From assembly GCA_030151005.1 (NCBI GenBank), contig JASLES010000481.1:1-5266 (forward strand): 5,266 bases of DNA, given 5' to 3'. Below the pieces are notes generated by a model. The model was not told where the DNA came from, did no database searches, and was given only the letters and a program-made list of their open reading frames with translations. The translations under genes and the position numbers were made by a program. Positions 1 to 5,266 of this stretch are shown here, piece by piece; positions within the stretch are counted from its first letter, which is position 1, and every line of letters starts with the position of its first letter. Source of the stretch: Silvimonas sp. Lineage in GTDB: Bacteria > Pseudomonadota > Gammaproteobacteria > Burkholderiales > Chitinibacteraceae.

Positions 1-638
1 CGCACCAGTGCGGCCAGGGCTTCACCATCCGGACGGGGGACGAGTGCAAACGGCAGGGTCACGCTGGCACGCCAGCCGCCGCGCCAGAACACACACGTGC
101 TGTGCTCGGCTTCTATCAGCAACAGCACAAATTCTTTCCCTTTCAGCGCTTTGTGATGCCGGTTAATGGCGGCGGTCAGCAAGGGCTCGCAATGGGTCAG
201 GCGTAACTTCTGGGCTTTGGCCAGTTCCACCAGCGTTTGATACAAGCCCTGGTCCATGGCTGCGGCCAGTCGTGGCCGGCCGTACACGCCTTCTGCCACC
301 TGCACGCGCCACGTTTCCGTGCCGACACCATATTGCTGGCCCAACAGCACGCGGGCATAGCCTTGCCAGTCCGCATCCCGCTTCAGGTTGTCTTGCCAGG
401 GCAGTACGGTGTAGCGCACCCACGGCGCGCCGATCATCAACTGCAGGGTATCGATGCCAAAACGCCCGCGCGGGGACTGTGCCAGCAGTTGTTGCAGGCG
501 GGTAATGGCGCTCTCGGTTGATTGTTCAATGGCGGCACGCCGGCGTTGCGGCAGGGCTTTGCCAAAGGCCGGGCCGCTGGCCAGCAAAATCTGCCGGCGG
601 GAGAACCATGCGTGATGATTAATCCAGGAATGTGACAC
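1..638 (-). CDS. Unrecognised protein encoded after gspE, possible GspL/PilM-like T2SS component (3' end outside window)
   Basis: An open frame of 212 codons runs leftwards without a stop and leaves the window. I chose GTG at 636-638 because AGGAGGTG lies 4 bases upstream and an in-frame TGA sits two codons upstream. The downstream ATG at 607-609 is in another frame that soon stops. The gene overlaps the gspE end by 20 bp, so it is probably translated together with gspE. The protein starts MSHSWINHHAWFSRRQ and shows no signal peptide or clear membrane segment in the visible part. Visible marks are a hydrophobic strand ending in VRYTVLPWQD (about 74-83), WQGYARVLLGQQYG (91-104), GRPRLAAAMD (120-129), EPLLTAAINRH (151-161) and a strand FVLLLIEAE (170-178). 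Alternating strands and helices with 'PLL.A.N' recall the actin-like folds of PilM and cytoplasmic GspL, but this is inference. I do not recognise the family with certainty. That it is a real gene is well supported; its function is not. Confidence 0.8.
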   Translation of the reverse strand, partial: MSHSWINHHAWFSRRQILLASGPAFGKALPQRRRAAIEQSTESAITRLQQLLAQSPRGRFGIDTLQLMIGAPWVRYTVLPWQDNLKRDADWQGYARVLLGQQYGVGTETWRVQVAEGVYGRPRLAAAMDQGLYQTLVELAKAQKLRLTHCEPLLTAAINRHHKALKGKEFVLLLIEAEHSTCVFWRGGWRASVTLPFALVPRPDGEALAALV

Positions 639-2277
639 GATTCACCTCCTGTAATGTGGTTTCCCCGCGAGACACCACCGCAATGGCGGCCTTGCGCATG
701 CTGATAAACCCTTTACTGGCCGCCAGTTGTTTGACTTCGCCAGCGGGGGCGCGGCTGGCAATGGCTTGTTTGAGGGCGTCGTCCAGCCGCAAGACTTCGG
801 CAATGGCTTTGCGACCCAGATAACCGGTGCCCCGACAGGCCTGGCAGCCTGTGCCTTTCTTGAAGCGCCAGGCGGCGGTTTGTTCGCGCGTCACGCCCGA
901 TACGGCCAGCAGGTCGTCGTCCGGATTGTCGTCCGTAATACAGTGCGGGCAAATCTTGCGGATCAGTCGCTGTGCCACCACGCCAATCAGTGCATCCACA
1001 AAGCTGTGTGTTTCCACGCCCATGTGCAAAAAGCGGTCGAGCACGCTAAATACGTTGTTGGCGTGCACGCTGGTCAGCACCAGGTGACCCGTCAGGGCGG
1101 CCTGCACTGCAATGTTGGCGGTTTCGCCGTCGCGGATTTCCCCGACCAGAATCTTGTCCGGGTCGTGTCGCAAAATAGAGCGCAAACCCCGCGCGAAAGA
1201 CAGGCCTTTCTTGTCGTTCACCGGAATCTGCAAAATGCCCTGCAACTGGTATTCCACCGGGTCTTCAATGGTGATGATCTTTTCTTCACCGGTGTTGATC
1301 TCGGAGAGCGTGGCATACAGCGTGGTGGATTTGCCCGAGCCGGTGGGGCCCGTCACCAGCAACAATCCATAGGGCTCTGTCGCCAGGCTCCGGATATTGC
1401 TCATGGTGGTGTCGTCAAACCCAAGGATATCCAGCCGCAACTGTTTGAAGGCATCTCCGGCGTTTTGTTTGTCCAGCACCCGCAGTACAGCGTCTTCGCC
1501 CCAGATGGAGGGCATGATGGAGACGCGAAAATCCACCTCGCGGCCGTTGGCCAGCACCTTGAAGCGGCCATCTTGCGGAATACGCCGCTCAGAGATATCC
1601 AGTTCTGCCAGCACCTTCAGGCGAGAGATCACCTGTTCAGCGGTTTCTACGCCGCTGGCGCCGCCAATGTGCAACAGCACGCCATCGATCCGGTATTTGA
1701 TGGCCAGCCCGGTGTTGGTGCTTTCCAGGTGGATGTCTGACGCTTTGGCTTTCAGCGCGTCATACAGCGTGGAGTTCACCAGCTTGACCACCGGGTTGCT
1801 GTCTGCGGCCAGCGTCGCCAGCGATATTTCTGGCACGCCGGCCTGGCCGGTTTCACCCTCGGTGCCGACGGCCAGTTGATCCATCGCCCGGTGGGAGGTC
1901 TCGAAACTTTCCAGCCAGGTGCGCACGTCGTCGTAATGCGCCAGCACGGTGATATACGGCACGGAGACGCGCTGCTGTACCCAGTTGCGGGTAACCCGGT
2001 TGAACGGGTCGCCCAGCACCAGCCGCAGTGTGCCATCCACGTCTTCCACCATCAGGCATTGATGGCCCACCGCATCGCCATAGGGCAACAGGTCGTAACG
2101 CGGAAATTGCGCGGTCAGGTCTTCCCGGCCTAGCGCGGGCAAGCCCAGATAGCGGCTCACTTCCTGTCGGTAACCGTCGTTATCCAGCCCCAGTGTTTGC
2201 TGCAGCAAGAGCGGCACACCCGCTTCGCCAGCGCTTTGGCGCAGATGGCTAAGGAGTTCCAGGTTGAGCGTGCTCAT
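619..2277 (-). CDS. gspE: Type II secretion system assembly ATPase GspE
   Basis: This 552-residue protein is the cytoplasmic hexameric ATPase that powers pseudopilus assembly. The N-terminal domain (about 1-125) is T2SS-type. The N2 domain contains ASDIHLE (179-185) and PQDGRF (234-239). The ATPase core has Walker A GPTGSGKST (310-318), the aspartate box ITIEDPVEYQL (335-345), Walker B ILVGEIRD (376-383) and the histidine box GHLVLTSVHANN (397-408). A tetracysteine zinc motif follows: C443/C446 and C478/C481, separated by 31 residues. All catalytic motifs look intact and the length is normal for the family (roughly 500-570). The ATG overlaps the gspF stop as ATGA, with GGGAG 6 bases upstream. 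PilB and MshE are relatives. The tetracysteine alone does not exclude MshE, but I see no MshEN-type cyclic-di-GMP repeat at the N-terminus, and the GspG next door favours T2SS. Confidence 0.95.
   Translation of the reverse strand: MSTLNLELLSHLRQSAGEAGVPLLLQQTLGLDNDGYRQEVSRYLGLPALGREDLTAQFPRYDLLPYGDAVGHQCLMVEDVDGTLRLVLGDPFNRVTRNWVQQRVSVPYITVLAHYDDVRTWLESFETSHRAMDQLAVGTEGETGQAGVPEISLATLAADSNPVVKLVNSTLYDALKAKASDIHLESTNTGLAIKYRIDGVLLHIGGASGVETAEQVISRLKVLAELDISERRIPQDGRFKVLANGREVDFRVSIMPSIWGEDAVLRVLDKQNAGDAFKQLRLDILGFDDTTMSNIRSLATEPYGLLLVTGPTGSGKSTTLYATLSEINTGEEKIITIEDPVEYQLQGILQIPVNDKKGLSFARGLRSILRHDPDKILVGEIRDGETANIAVQAALTGHLVLTSVHANNVFSVLDRFLHMGVETHSFVDALIGVVAQRLIRKICPHCITDDNPDDDLLAVSGVTREQTAAWRFKKGTGCQACRGTGYLGRKAIAEVLRLDDALKQAIASRAPAGEVKQLAASKGFISMRKAAIAVVSRGETTLQEVNRVTFLD
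643..650 (-). promoter_or_regulatory. Strong ribosome binding site for the gene after gspE
   Basis: On the minus strand the bases read AGGAGGTG, an almost perfect anti-16S match. AGGAGG lies 6 bases before the GTG at 638-636. It is embedded in the last codons of gspE (Leu-Gln-Glu-Val). It fixes the non-ATG start of the downstream gene and suggests independent, strong initiation rather than mere leak-through from gspE. Confidence 0.75.
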
Positions 2278-3446
2278 TGCATGCTCCCGGCCAGCTGGAA
2301 AATCGGCATATATAAAAGGAACACGATAGAGCCGATCAGCACGCCAATCAGCAACATCAAAATGGGTTCAAACAGACGTGTGAACATTTCAATAGCACGG
2401 TCCAGTTCTTCATCACAGAACTGCGCCGCGCGTTCGCTCATGGTGGCCAGCTCACCGCTTTGCTCACCCACGCGCAACAGGCGCTCGGCTACGGGCGTGG
2501 TCAAGCCATAACGGGGCAGGGTGGCAGACAGGGACTGGCCGGATTTGATATCCACAATGGCTTGTCCCAGCGCCAGGCGCATGGGTGTGGGCAACAATTG
2601 CGCGGACATTTCCAGCGCCGCCACCAGCGACACGCCGCCCGACAACAACAAACCGACAGTGCGAAAAAAACGGGTAAGAGAGAACAAACGCCGGTATTCA
2701 TTCATACGCGGCAAGCGCCAGAACGCCTCTGCCAGTGCCAGTTGTACGGCTGGCGTACGCAGCAGCACTACGGCCAGAATGATGCTGCCAATGATGCCGC
2801 CAAACAGAATATCGCCGTGCTGGTGGACTAACTCGCCCCACCACAACAGCACCTCTGCCGCAAACGGCAGGTTCTTCATGCTGGCGTAAATCTGGCTGAA
2901 TTTCGGGATCACGTAGAACAGCAAAAACAGCATGATGCCGCCACCAATGGTAATGATCACCATGGGGTAGATCAGCGCGGAAATGATCTTTTTCTTTACC
3001 GCCGCCAGACGTGACTCGTAGTGGTGATAGCGTTTGAGCGCGTTGGCCAGATGCCCGGTTTTCTCGGCCGAACCCACGGTGGCGATATATAGCGGCGGAA
3101 AATGCTCTGGCATTTGCGAGAGCACGCGGGAAAACGTCAAACCTTGATACAGGCCATCAATCATCAGCCCCAGTACCACGCGGTTGCCGTCAGCGGCGCT
3201 TTTTTCCTTGAGCGTTTCAACGGCTTCTACCAGTGTCAGGCCGGCTTCCAGCAGTGCAATCAGCTCTTGCGTGAACAAAGAAAGCGCGAACTCGCTCTTG
3301 CCCATGGTGAGGCGTTGCACCGGGCGTGCCGAAACCAGCGCCGCACCCTGCGAAGCGAGGCGCTCTTTGAGCTCGGCCTCGTTGGCAGCGTCCAGCTCCA
3401 GTTCCTGCAGATTGCCGGCAGAAAGGGCGGTGACCTTGTAGCGCAT
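2274..3446 (-). CDS. gspF: Type II secretion system inner-membrane platform protein GspF
   Basis: This 390-residue polytopic inner-membrane protein couples the GspE ATPase to pseudopilin assembly. The start MRYKVTALSAG and the early segment (1-45) are typical of GspF. Two cytoplasmic T2SSF domains follow. The first (about 55-178) contains FTQELIALLEAGLTLVEA and the GSAEKTGHLANAL stretch around 125-137. The second (about 257-380) contains the equivalent LTRFFRTVGLLLSGGVSLVAAL and GEQSGEL (327-333), showing the usual internal duplication. Three membrane helices are visible at about 157-179, 211-229 and 358-381. The length matches the family (about 400). The gene starts 24 bp after gspG, in the same frame, and overlaps gspE by 4 bp. 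No good Shine-Dalgarno precedes the ATG and no alternative in-frame start lies between it and the gspG stop, so expression may depend on coupling to gspG. PilC and MshG are related alternatives. Confidence 0.95.
   Translation of the reverse strand: MRYKVTALSAGNLQELELDAANEAELKERLASQGAALVSARPVQRLTMGKSEFALSLFTQELIALLEAGLTLVEAVETLKEKSAADGNRVVLGLMIDGLYQGLTFSRVLSQMPEHFPPLYIATVGSAEKTGHLANALKRYHHYESRLAAVKKKIISALIYPMVIITIGGGIMLFLLFYVIPKFSQIYASMKNLPFAAEVLLWWGELVHQHGDILFGGIIGSIILAVVLLRTPAVQLALAEAFWRLPRMNEYRRLFSLTRFFRTVGLLLSGGVSLVAALEMSAQLLPTPMRLALGQAIVDIKSGQSLSATLPRYGLTTPVAERLLRVGEQSGELATMSERAAQFCDEELDRAIEMFTRLFEPILMLLIGVLIGSIVFLLYMPIFQLAGSMQ
2284..2288 (-). promoter_or_regulatory. Ribosome binding site of gspE inside the gspF end
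   Basis: On the minus strand GGGAG lies 6 bases before the gspE ATG at 2277-2275, within the final codons of gspF. Together with the ATGA stop-start overlap it supports translational coupling of gspF and gspE and confirms the gspE start. Confidence 0.6.
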
Positions 3447-3470
3447 GGCGCAAGACCAGTGTGCGCTTAC

Positions 3471-3896
3471 TTACTGGAAGTAAGAGATGTCGGCGTCCTC
3501 ATCTGTCCCGCCCGGCTTGCCGTCGGCACCGTAAGAGATGAGGTCGAAATCGTGGCCGTTTTCGCCAGGGCGGCGATACACATAGGGCCGATCCCACGGG
3601 TCATTTGGCACGTCCTTGGTCAGGTACGGGCCTTGCCACTTGGGCTCGTCATTGGGCTTGGTGTTGAGCGCGCCCAGACCTTGCTCGGTGGTGGGGTAGT
3701 GGCCCACATCCAGCCGGTAATGGTCTAGCGCGTCTGCCAGAGACTTCATCTGGCTGGCTGCAGTTTTGATCTTGGCCTTGCCGACCTCGCCAAACAGCTT
3801 GGGGCCGACATAACCGGCCAACAGGGCAATGATCAACAACACGACCAGCAATTCAAGCAGCGTAAAGCCGCTGTTACGCATACGACGATATTGCAT
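3471..3896 (-). CDS. gspG: Major pseudopilin GspG of the type II secretion system
   Basis: This 141-residue prepilin forms the shaft of the periplasmic pseudopilus. It has a short basic leader, MQYRRMRNSG, cut by prepilin peptidase after G10. The mature protein starts F11-T-L-L-E15, with the conserved Glu at +5 for methylation and assembly. A hydrophobic helix spans about 11-30. The GspG hallmarks follow: YPTTEQGL (67-74), QGPYL (88-92), NDPWDRPY (98-105) and a C-terminal loop SYGADGKPGG then TDEDADI (121-137). The acidic residues there match the calcium site known in GspG. The frame is open upstream to 4061, but the short leader typical of the family and the lack of pilin features in the extension make ATG 3896 the start. 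AGAG lies 8 bases upstream, a weak ribosome site. It is the first gene of the G-F-E run, which is a common place for the most abundant subunit. Confidence 0.96.
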   Translation of the reverse strand: MQYRRMRNSGFTLLELLVVLLIIALLAGYVGPKLFGEVGKAKIKTAASQMKSLADALDHYRLDVGHYPTTEQGLGALNTKPNDEPKWQGPYLTKDVPNDPWDRPYVYRRPGENGHDFDLISYGADGKPGGTDEDADISYFQ

Positions 3897-3971
3897 TGCT
3901 TTATCTCTACTTGTTTTTACCTGCTTTGGCCGCGCCGTTTGATCTGGCACAACTCCATCCTCAAATCGCAT

Positions 3972-3998
3972 CGTATACGGCAGGCTAAAGTGCGGCAA
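3972..3998 (-). promoter_or_regulatory. Candidate sigma70-type promoter for gspG-F-E
   Basis: On the minus strand TTGCCG (3998-3993) and TATACG (3977-3972) are separated by 15 bases. Each matches 4 of 6 consensus positions and the spacing is shorter than the ideal 17. The -10 lies inside a perfect 8-bp palindrome CGTATACG. Transcription from here would give a leader of roughly 70 bases before gspG. It is the best candidate I found by eye, but weak. Confidence 0.25.
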
Positions 3999-4054
3999 GC
4001 GAGAGGGCGCGCGGCAGGGAGCAGGTATGCTAAAAGAGTCGGTACCCACCACGA

Positions 4055-4069
4055 AGCTCACAGGGAGCT
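4055..4069. repeat. Short inverted repeat upstream of gspG
   Basis: AGCTC and GAGCT are perfect 5-base arms around a 5-base centre. One arm overlaps an 8-base direct repeat, CAGGGAGC, found at 4015-4022 and 4061-4068. Either could be part of an operator for the secretion operon, but arms this short also occur by chance. Confidence 0.3.
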
Positions 4070-4201
4070 GACGGGCAGCAGACAGAATCTACAGCGACTT
4101 GAGTGAAAAGGGTCAGAAAATCAGAGCTTTGTCGGTTAGAGGCAACAATCAGGATGAAGTGTTGCAGATTATCGGCAAAACAACACCGTTGGGCCGACGC
4201 A

Positions 4202-4227
4202 ACAGACTGAAAGGATTGTCAGCCTGT
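4202..4227 (-). terminator. Weak hairpin after the NTF2-like gene, possible terminator
   Basis: Read on the minus strand, ACAGGCTGA and TCAGTCTGT form a 9-pair stem with one G-U pair around an 8-base loop, starting 7 bases after the stop codon at 4235. The wobble pair works only in minus-strand RNA, which fits a leftward transcript. No T-run follows, so it is a poor intrinsic terminator. It could instead act as a 3'-end stabilising hairpin. Confidence 0.3.
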
Positions 4228-4234
4228 GTTGGCT

Positions 4235-4609
4235 TCACGGTGATGACAATGGCGTGCCCTGATGAAAAATCATCTGCCAGCGCGCCTGGCGGCACTGCCA
4301 GATTGAACTGCGAAGCGAATGCGCGCCGGGCCGGTGTGCCGCGGGCAGTCGTTCTGCCGCATAAGTCACCAGCGCGGTGTCTGGCGAGAGCCGGGTCAGG
4401 ACAAACTGGCTGATGCGCCGTTCAGAAAACTGTTCTTGCGCCAGCGCCGCCAGTACCGCTGGTTTGTGCCAGAGCGTGCCGTTGATGCCGTGCTCAAAGT
4501 AATCATCCGCCAGCAACTGGCCCAGCGCGGCTGCGTCTGCCCGGACATTTTGCTGGTGCAGTTGTTGTTCCAGATACAGCAAATGATCAGCCAGTTGTGC
4601 GTCAGTCAT
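4235..4609 (-). CDS. NTF2-like (SnoaL/DUF4440-type) small protein
   Basis: This 124-residue protein has the size and layout of a single NTF2-like cone fold. An N-terminal amphipathic helix (about 4-36) leads into LLADDYFEHG (32-41). After a second helix, strands follow through FVLTRLSPDTALVTYAAER (69-87), SLRSSIW (98-104) and RWQMIFHQGTPL (110-121). The last two segments are typical of DUF4440/SnoaL-like proteins. Members serve as small enzymes or ligand-binding proteins, so no reaction can be assigned. The ATG at 4609 is chosen because the frame further upstream runs antisense to the methyltransferase and does not resemble the family. No clear Shine-Dalgarno precedes it. The gene diverges from the methyltransferase gene across 76 bp. 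There is no signal peptide, so it is probably cytoplasmic. The family call is fairly sure; the function is unknown. Confidence 0.85.
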   Translation of the reverse strand: MTDAQLADHLLYLEQQLHQQNVRADAAALGQLLADDYFEHGINGTLWHKPAVLAALAQEQFSERRISQFVLTRLSPDTALVTYAAERLPAAHRPGAHSLRSSIWQCRQARWQMIFHQGTPLSSP

Positions 4610-4613
4610 CTCG

Positions 4614-4642
4614 TTGCCAGAAACAGGGTGTATGGATATATA
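4614..4642 (+). promoter_or_regulatory. Sigma70-type promoter for the methyltransferase
   Basis: TTGCCA (4614-4619, 5 of 6 consensus) and TATATA (4637-4642, 4 of 6) are separated by exactly 17 bases. The predicted transcript start near 4649 leaves a leader of about 37 bases containing the AAGGAA ribosome site. The -10 lies in a palindromic ATATATA run and could also be read leftwards for the NTF2-like gene, although the matching -35 on that strand is poor. Confidence 0.55.
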
Positions 4643-4674
4643 GCCTGAACGGATCAACCGAAAAAGCAAACCGC

Positions 4675-4680
4675 AAGGAA
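4675..4680 (+). promoter_or_regulatory. Ribosome binding site of the methyltransferase
   Basis: AAGGAA ends 5 bases before the ATG at 4686, which supports that start codon. Confidence 0.65.
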
Positions 4681-4685
4681 AAACC

Positions 4686-5266
4686 ATGTCCGCACCCGCT
4701 ACCATTGCCGCAGATGCCACTGCCGTTCGCGTTGCCTTGTGGCGCGCCTTGCATCTGGAGGCCGACGCCGCGCCGCACGTCATCCATGACGACGTTGGCC
4801 TGAAACTGGCCGCACCACAAGACGCCTGGCGGGAGCGGCCAGACATGCATCCGCAGCGTACCGCGCCGTTTCGGGCCTCCATCATTGCGCGCGCCCGGTT
4901 TATTGAAGATCAGGTGATTGATGGCATCAAAGCCGGCGCGGCACGCCAGTACGTGCTGCTGGGGGCCGGGCTGGATTCCTTTGCGCTGCGCCGGCCGGAT
5001 ATCGCCGCGCAACTGGCCATTTTTGAAGTCGATCAGCCTGGCCATCAGGTATGGAAACAACAACGCCTGGCCCAGCTTGGCCTGACGCCGCCGGCCGGCG
5101 TGCATTTTGTACCGGTGGATTTTGAAGCTGGGGATAACTGGCTCAAGAAACTGGTGAAAGCGGGTTTTCGCACCGACGAGCCGGCCATGGTCACCTCCAC
5201 CGGTGTCAGCATGTACCTGACGCACGACGCCATTGTCGCCATGTTGCGGCAGGTGGCTTCCCTGGC
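4686..5266 (+). CDS. Class I SAM-dependent methyltransferase, LCMT-like family (3' end outside window)
   Basis: The first 193 codons of a longer gene are present; family members are usually about 270-300 residues. The ATG at 4686 follows AAGGAA with 5-base spacing. Family marks are RTAPFRASIIARARFIED (58-75), the SAM-binding motif I YVLLGAGLDSFALR (89-102) with the glycine loop GAGLDS, the acidic strand end FEVDQPGHQVWKQQRL (113-128, D116 probably contacting the SAM ribose), FVPVDFE (141-147) and GVSMYLTHDAI (173-183). These match the leucine carboxyl methyltransferase-like proteins common in bacteria, often annotated only as SAM-dependent methyltransferases. The substrate cannot be named. 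The usual Glu before GVxMYL appears here as Thr172, which may be a natural variant. It is transcribed divergently from the NTF2-like gene. A cytoplasmic location is likely, as no signal or membrane segment is seen. Confidence 0.9.
   Translation, partial: MSAPATIAADATAVRVALWRALHLEADAAPHVIHDDVGLKLAAPQDAWRERPDMHPQRTAPFRASIIARARFIEDQVIDGIKAGAARQYVLLGAGLDSFALRRPDIAAQLAIFEVDQPGHQVWKQQRLAQLGLTPPAGVHFVPVDFEAGDNWLKKLVKAGFRTDEPAMVTSTGVSMYLTHDAIVAMLRQVASL

Larger units (their letters stand above)
3897..4234. other. Gap without a convincing gene, likely gspG leader/promoter region
   Basis: This 338-bp stretch separates the end of the NTF2-like gene from the start of gspG; both are transcribed leftwards. 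Short frames cross it, including an in-frame upstream extension of gspG and a TTG-started plus-strand frame from 4099, but none shows a ribosome site or a recognisable protein pattern. It contains a weak promoter candidate (3972-3998), a short inverted repeat (4055-4069) and a hairpin just after the NTF2-like stop (4202-4227). No tRNA-like or riboswitch-like fold was apparent by eye. Confidence 0.6.

Noticed and set aside
607..609. ATG as start of the gene after gspE
   Set aside because: Its frame meets a stop within about 25 codons, whereas the GTG at 638-636 opens a frame that stays open to the window edge and has a strong ribosome site.
727..1740. Plus-strand open frame of 337 codons opposite gspE
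   Set aside because: It lies wholly antisense to a gspE with intact catalytic motifs. It shows no recognisable family pattern, and such long shadow frames are common in GC-rich coding DNA.
3102..3728. Plus-strand open frame of 208 codons across the gspF start and the gspG end
   Set aside because: It is antisense to two confidently identified genes, with no ribosome site or recognisable protein pattern.
3945..3960. TGGCAC on the plus strand as a sigma54 -24 element
   Set aside because: No GC/TTGCA-type -12 element follows at the required spacing, and it faces away from gspG.
3897..4061. 55-codon N-terminal extension of gspG
   Set aside because: The frame is open, but prepilin leaders of GspG are short and the ATG at 3896 gives an exact leader and cleavage site. 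The extension has no pilin-like features.
4099..4413. Plus-strand TTG-started frame of 104 codons
   Set aside because: It has no Shine-Dalgarno or recognisable domain, and about half of it is antisense to the NTF2-like gene.
4610..4885. 92-codon N-terminal extension of the NTF2-like protein
   Set aside because: It runs antisense to the methyltransferase start, is rich in Arg, Cys and Ala with no family resemblance, and would make the protein far longer than a single NTF2-like domain.
4602..5225. Minus-strand 207-codon frame opposite the methyltransferase
   Set aside because: The plus strand encodes clear SAM-methyltransferase motifs with a good ribosome site; the opposite frame resembles nothing.

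Overview
The window looks like chromosomal DNA of a Gram-negative proteobacterium. The GC content is fairly high, the genes are tightly packed, and the main block is a type II secretion (T2SS) cluster. The style of the T2SS and methyltransferase proteins suggests a betaproteobacterium. That placement is an inference from general appearance; there is no rRNA or other taxonomic marker here.

Layout from left to right. Bases 1-638 (minus strand) hold the 5' part of an unrecognised gene that runs off the left edge. It begins at a GTG inside the end of gspE, behind a near-perfect Shine-Dalgarno sequence. Bases 619-2277 (minus) encode the assembly ATPase GspE, 2274-3446 (minus) the inner-membrane platform protein GspF, and 3471-3896 (minus) the major pseudopilin GspG. 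Transcription therefore runs right to left as gspG-gspF-gspE-unknown. The genes are spaced 24 bp apart (G/F), overlap by 4 bp (F/E) and overlap by 20 bp (E/unknown), which strongly suggests one operon.

Bases 3897-4234 are a 338-bp stretch without a convincing gene. It probably carries the gspG promoter and leader and the 3' end of the next transcript. Bases 4235-4609 (minus) encode a small NTF2-like (SnoaL/DUF4440-type) protein. From 4686 to the right edge (plus) lies the N-terminal part of a SAM-dependent methyltransferase of the leucine carboxyl methyltransferase-like family. These two genes diverge from a 76-bp gap containing a good sigma70-type promoter for the methyltransferase.

How the genes work together: GspE hydrolyses ATP in the cytoplasm and acts through GspF to drive assembly of GspG into the periplasmic pseudopilus that pushes folded proteins out through the outer-membrane secretin. 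The secretin, minor pseudopilins, GspC and GspM are not in the window. The unknown gene after gspE may supply a cytoplasmic GspL/PilM-type partner, but this is only inferred. The NTF2-like/methyltransferase pair is ordinary accessory metabolism with no visible link to secretion. I found no CRISPR array, insertion sequence, tRNA, rRNA or phage signal. The most interesting item is the unidentified T2SS-linked gene at the left edge.
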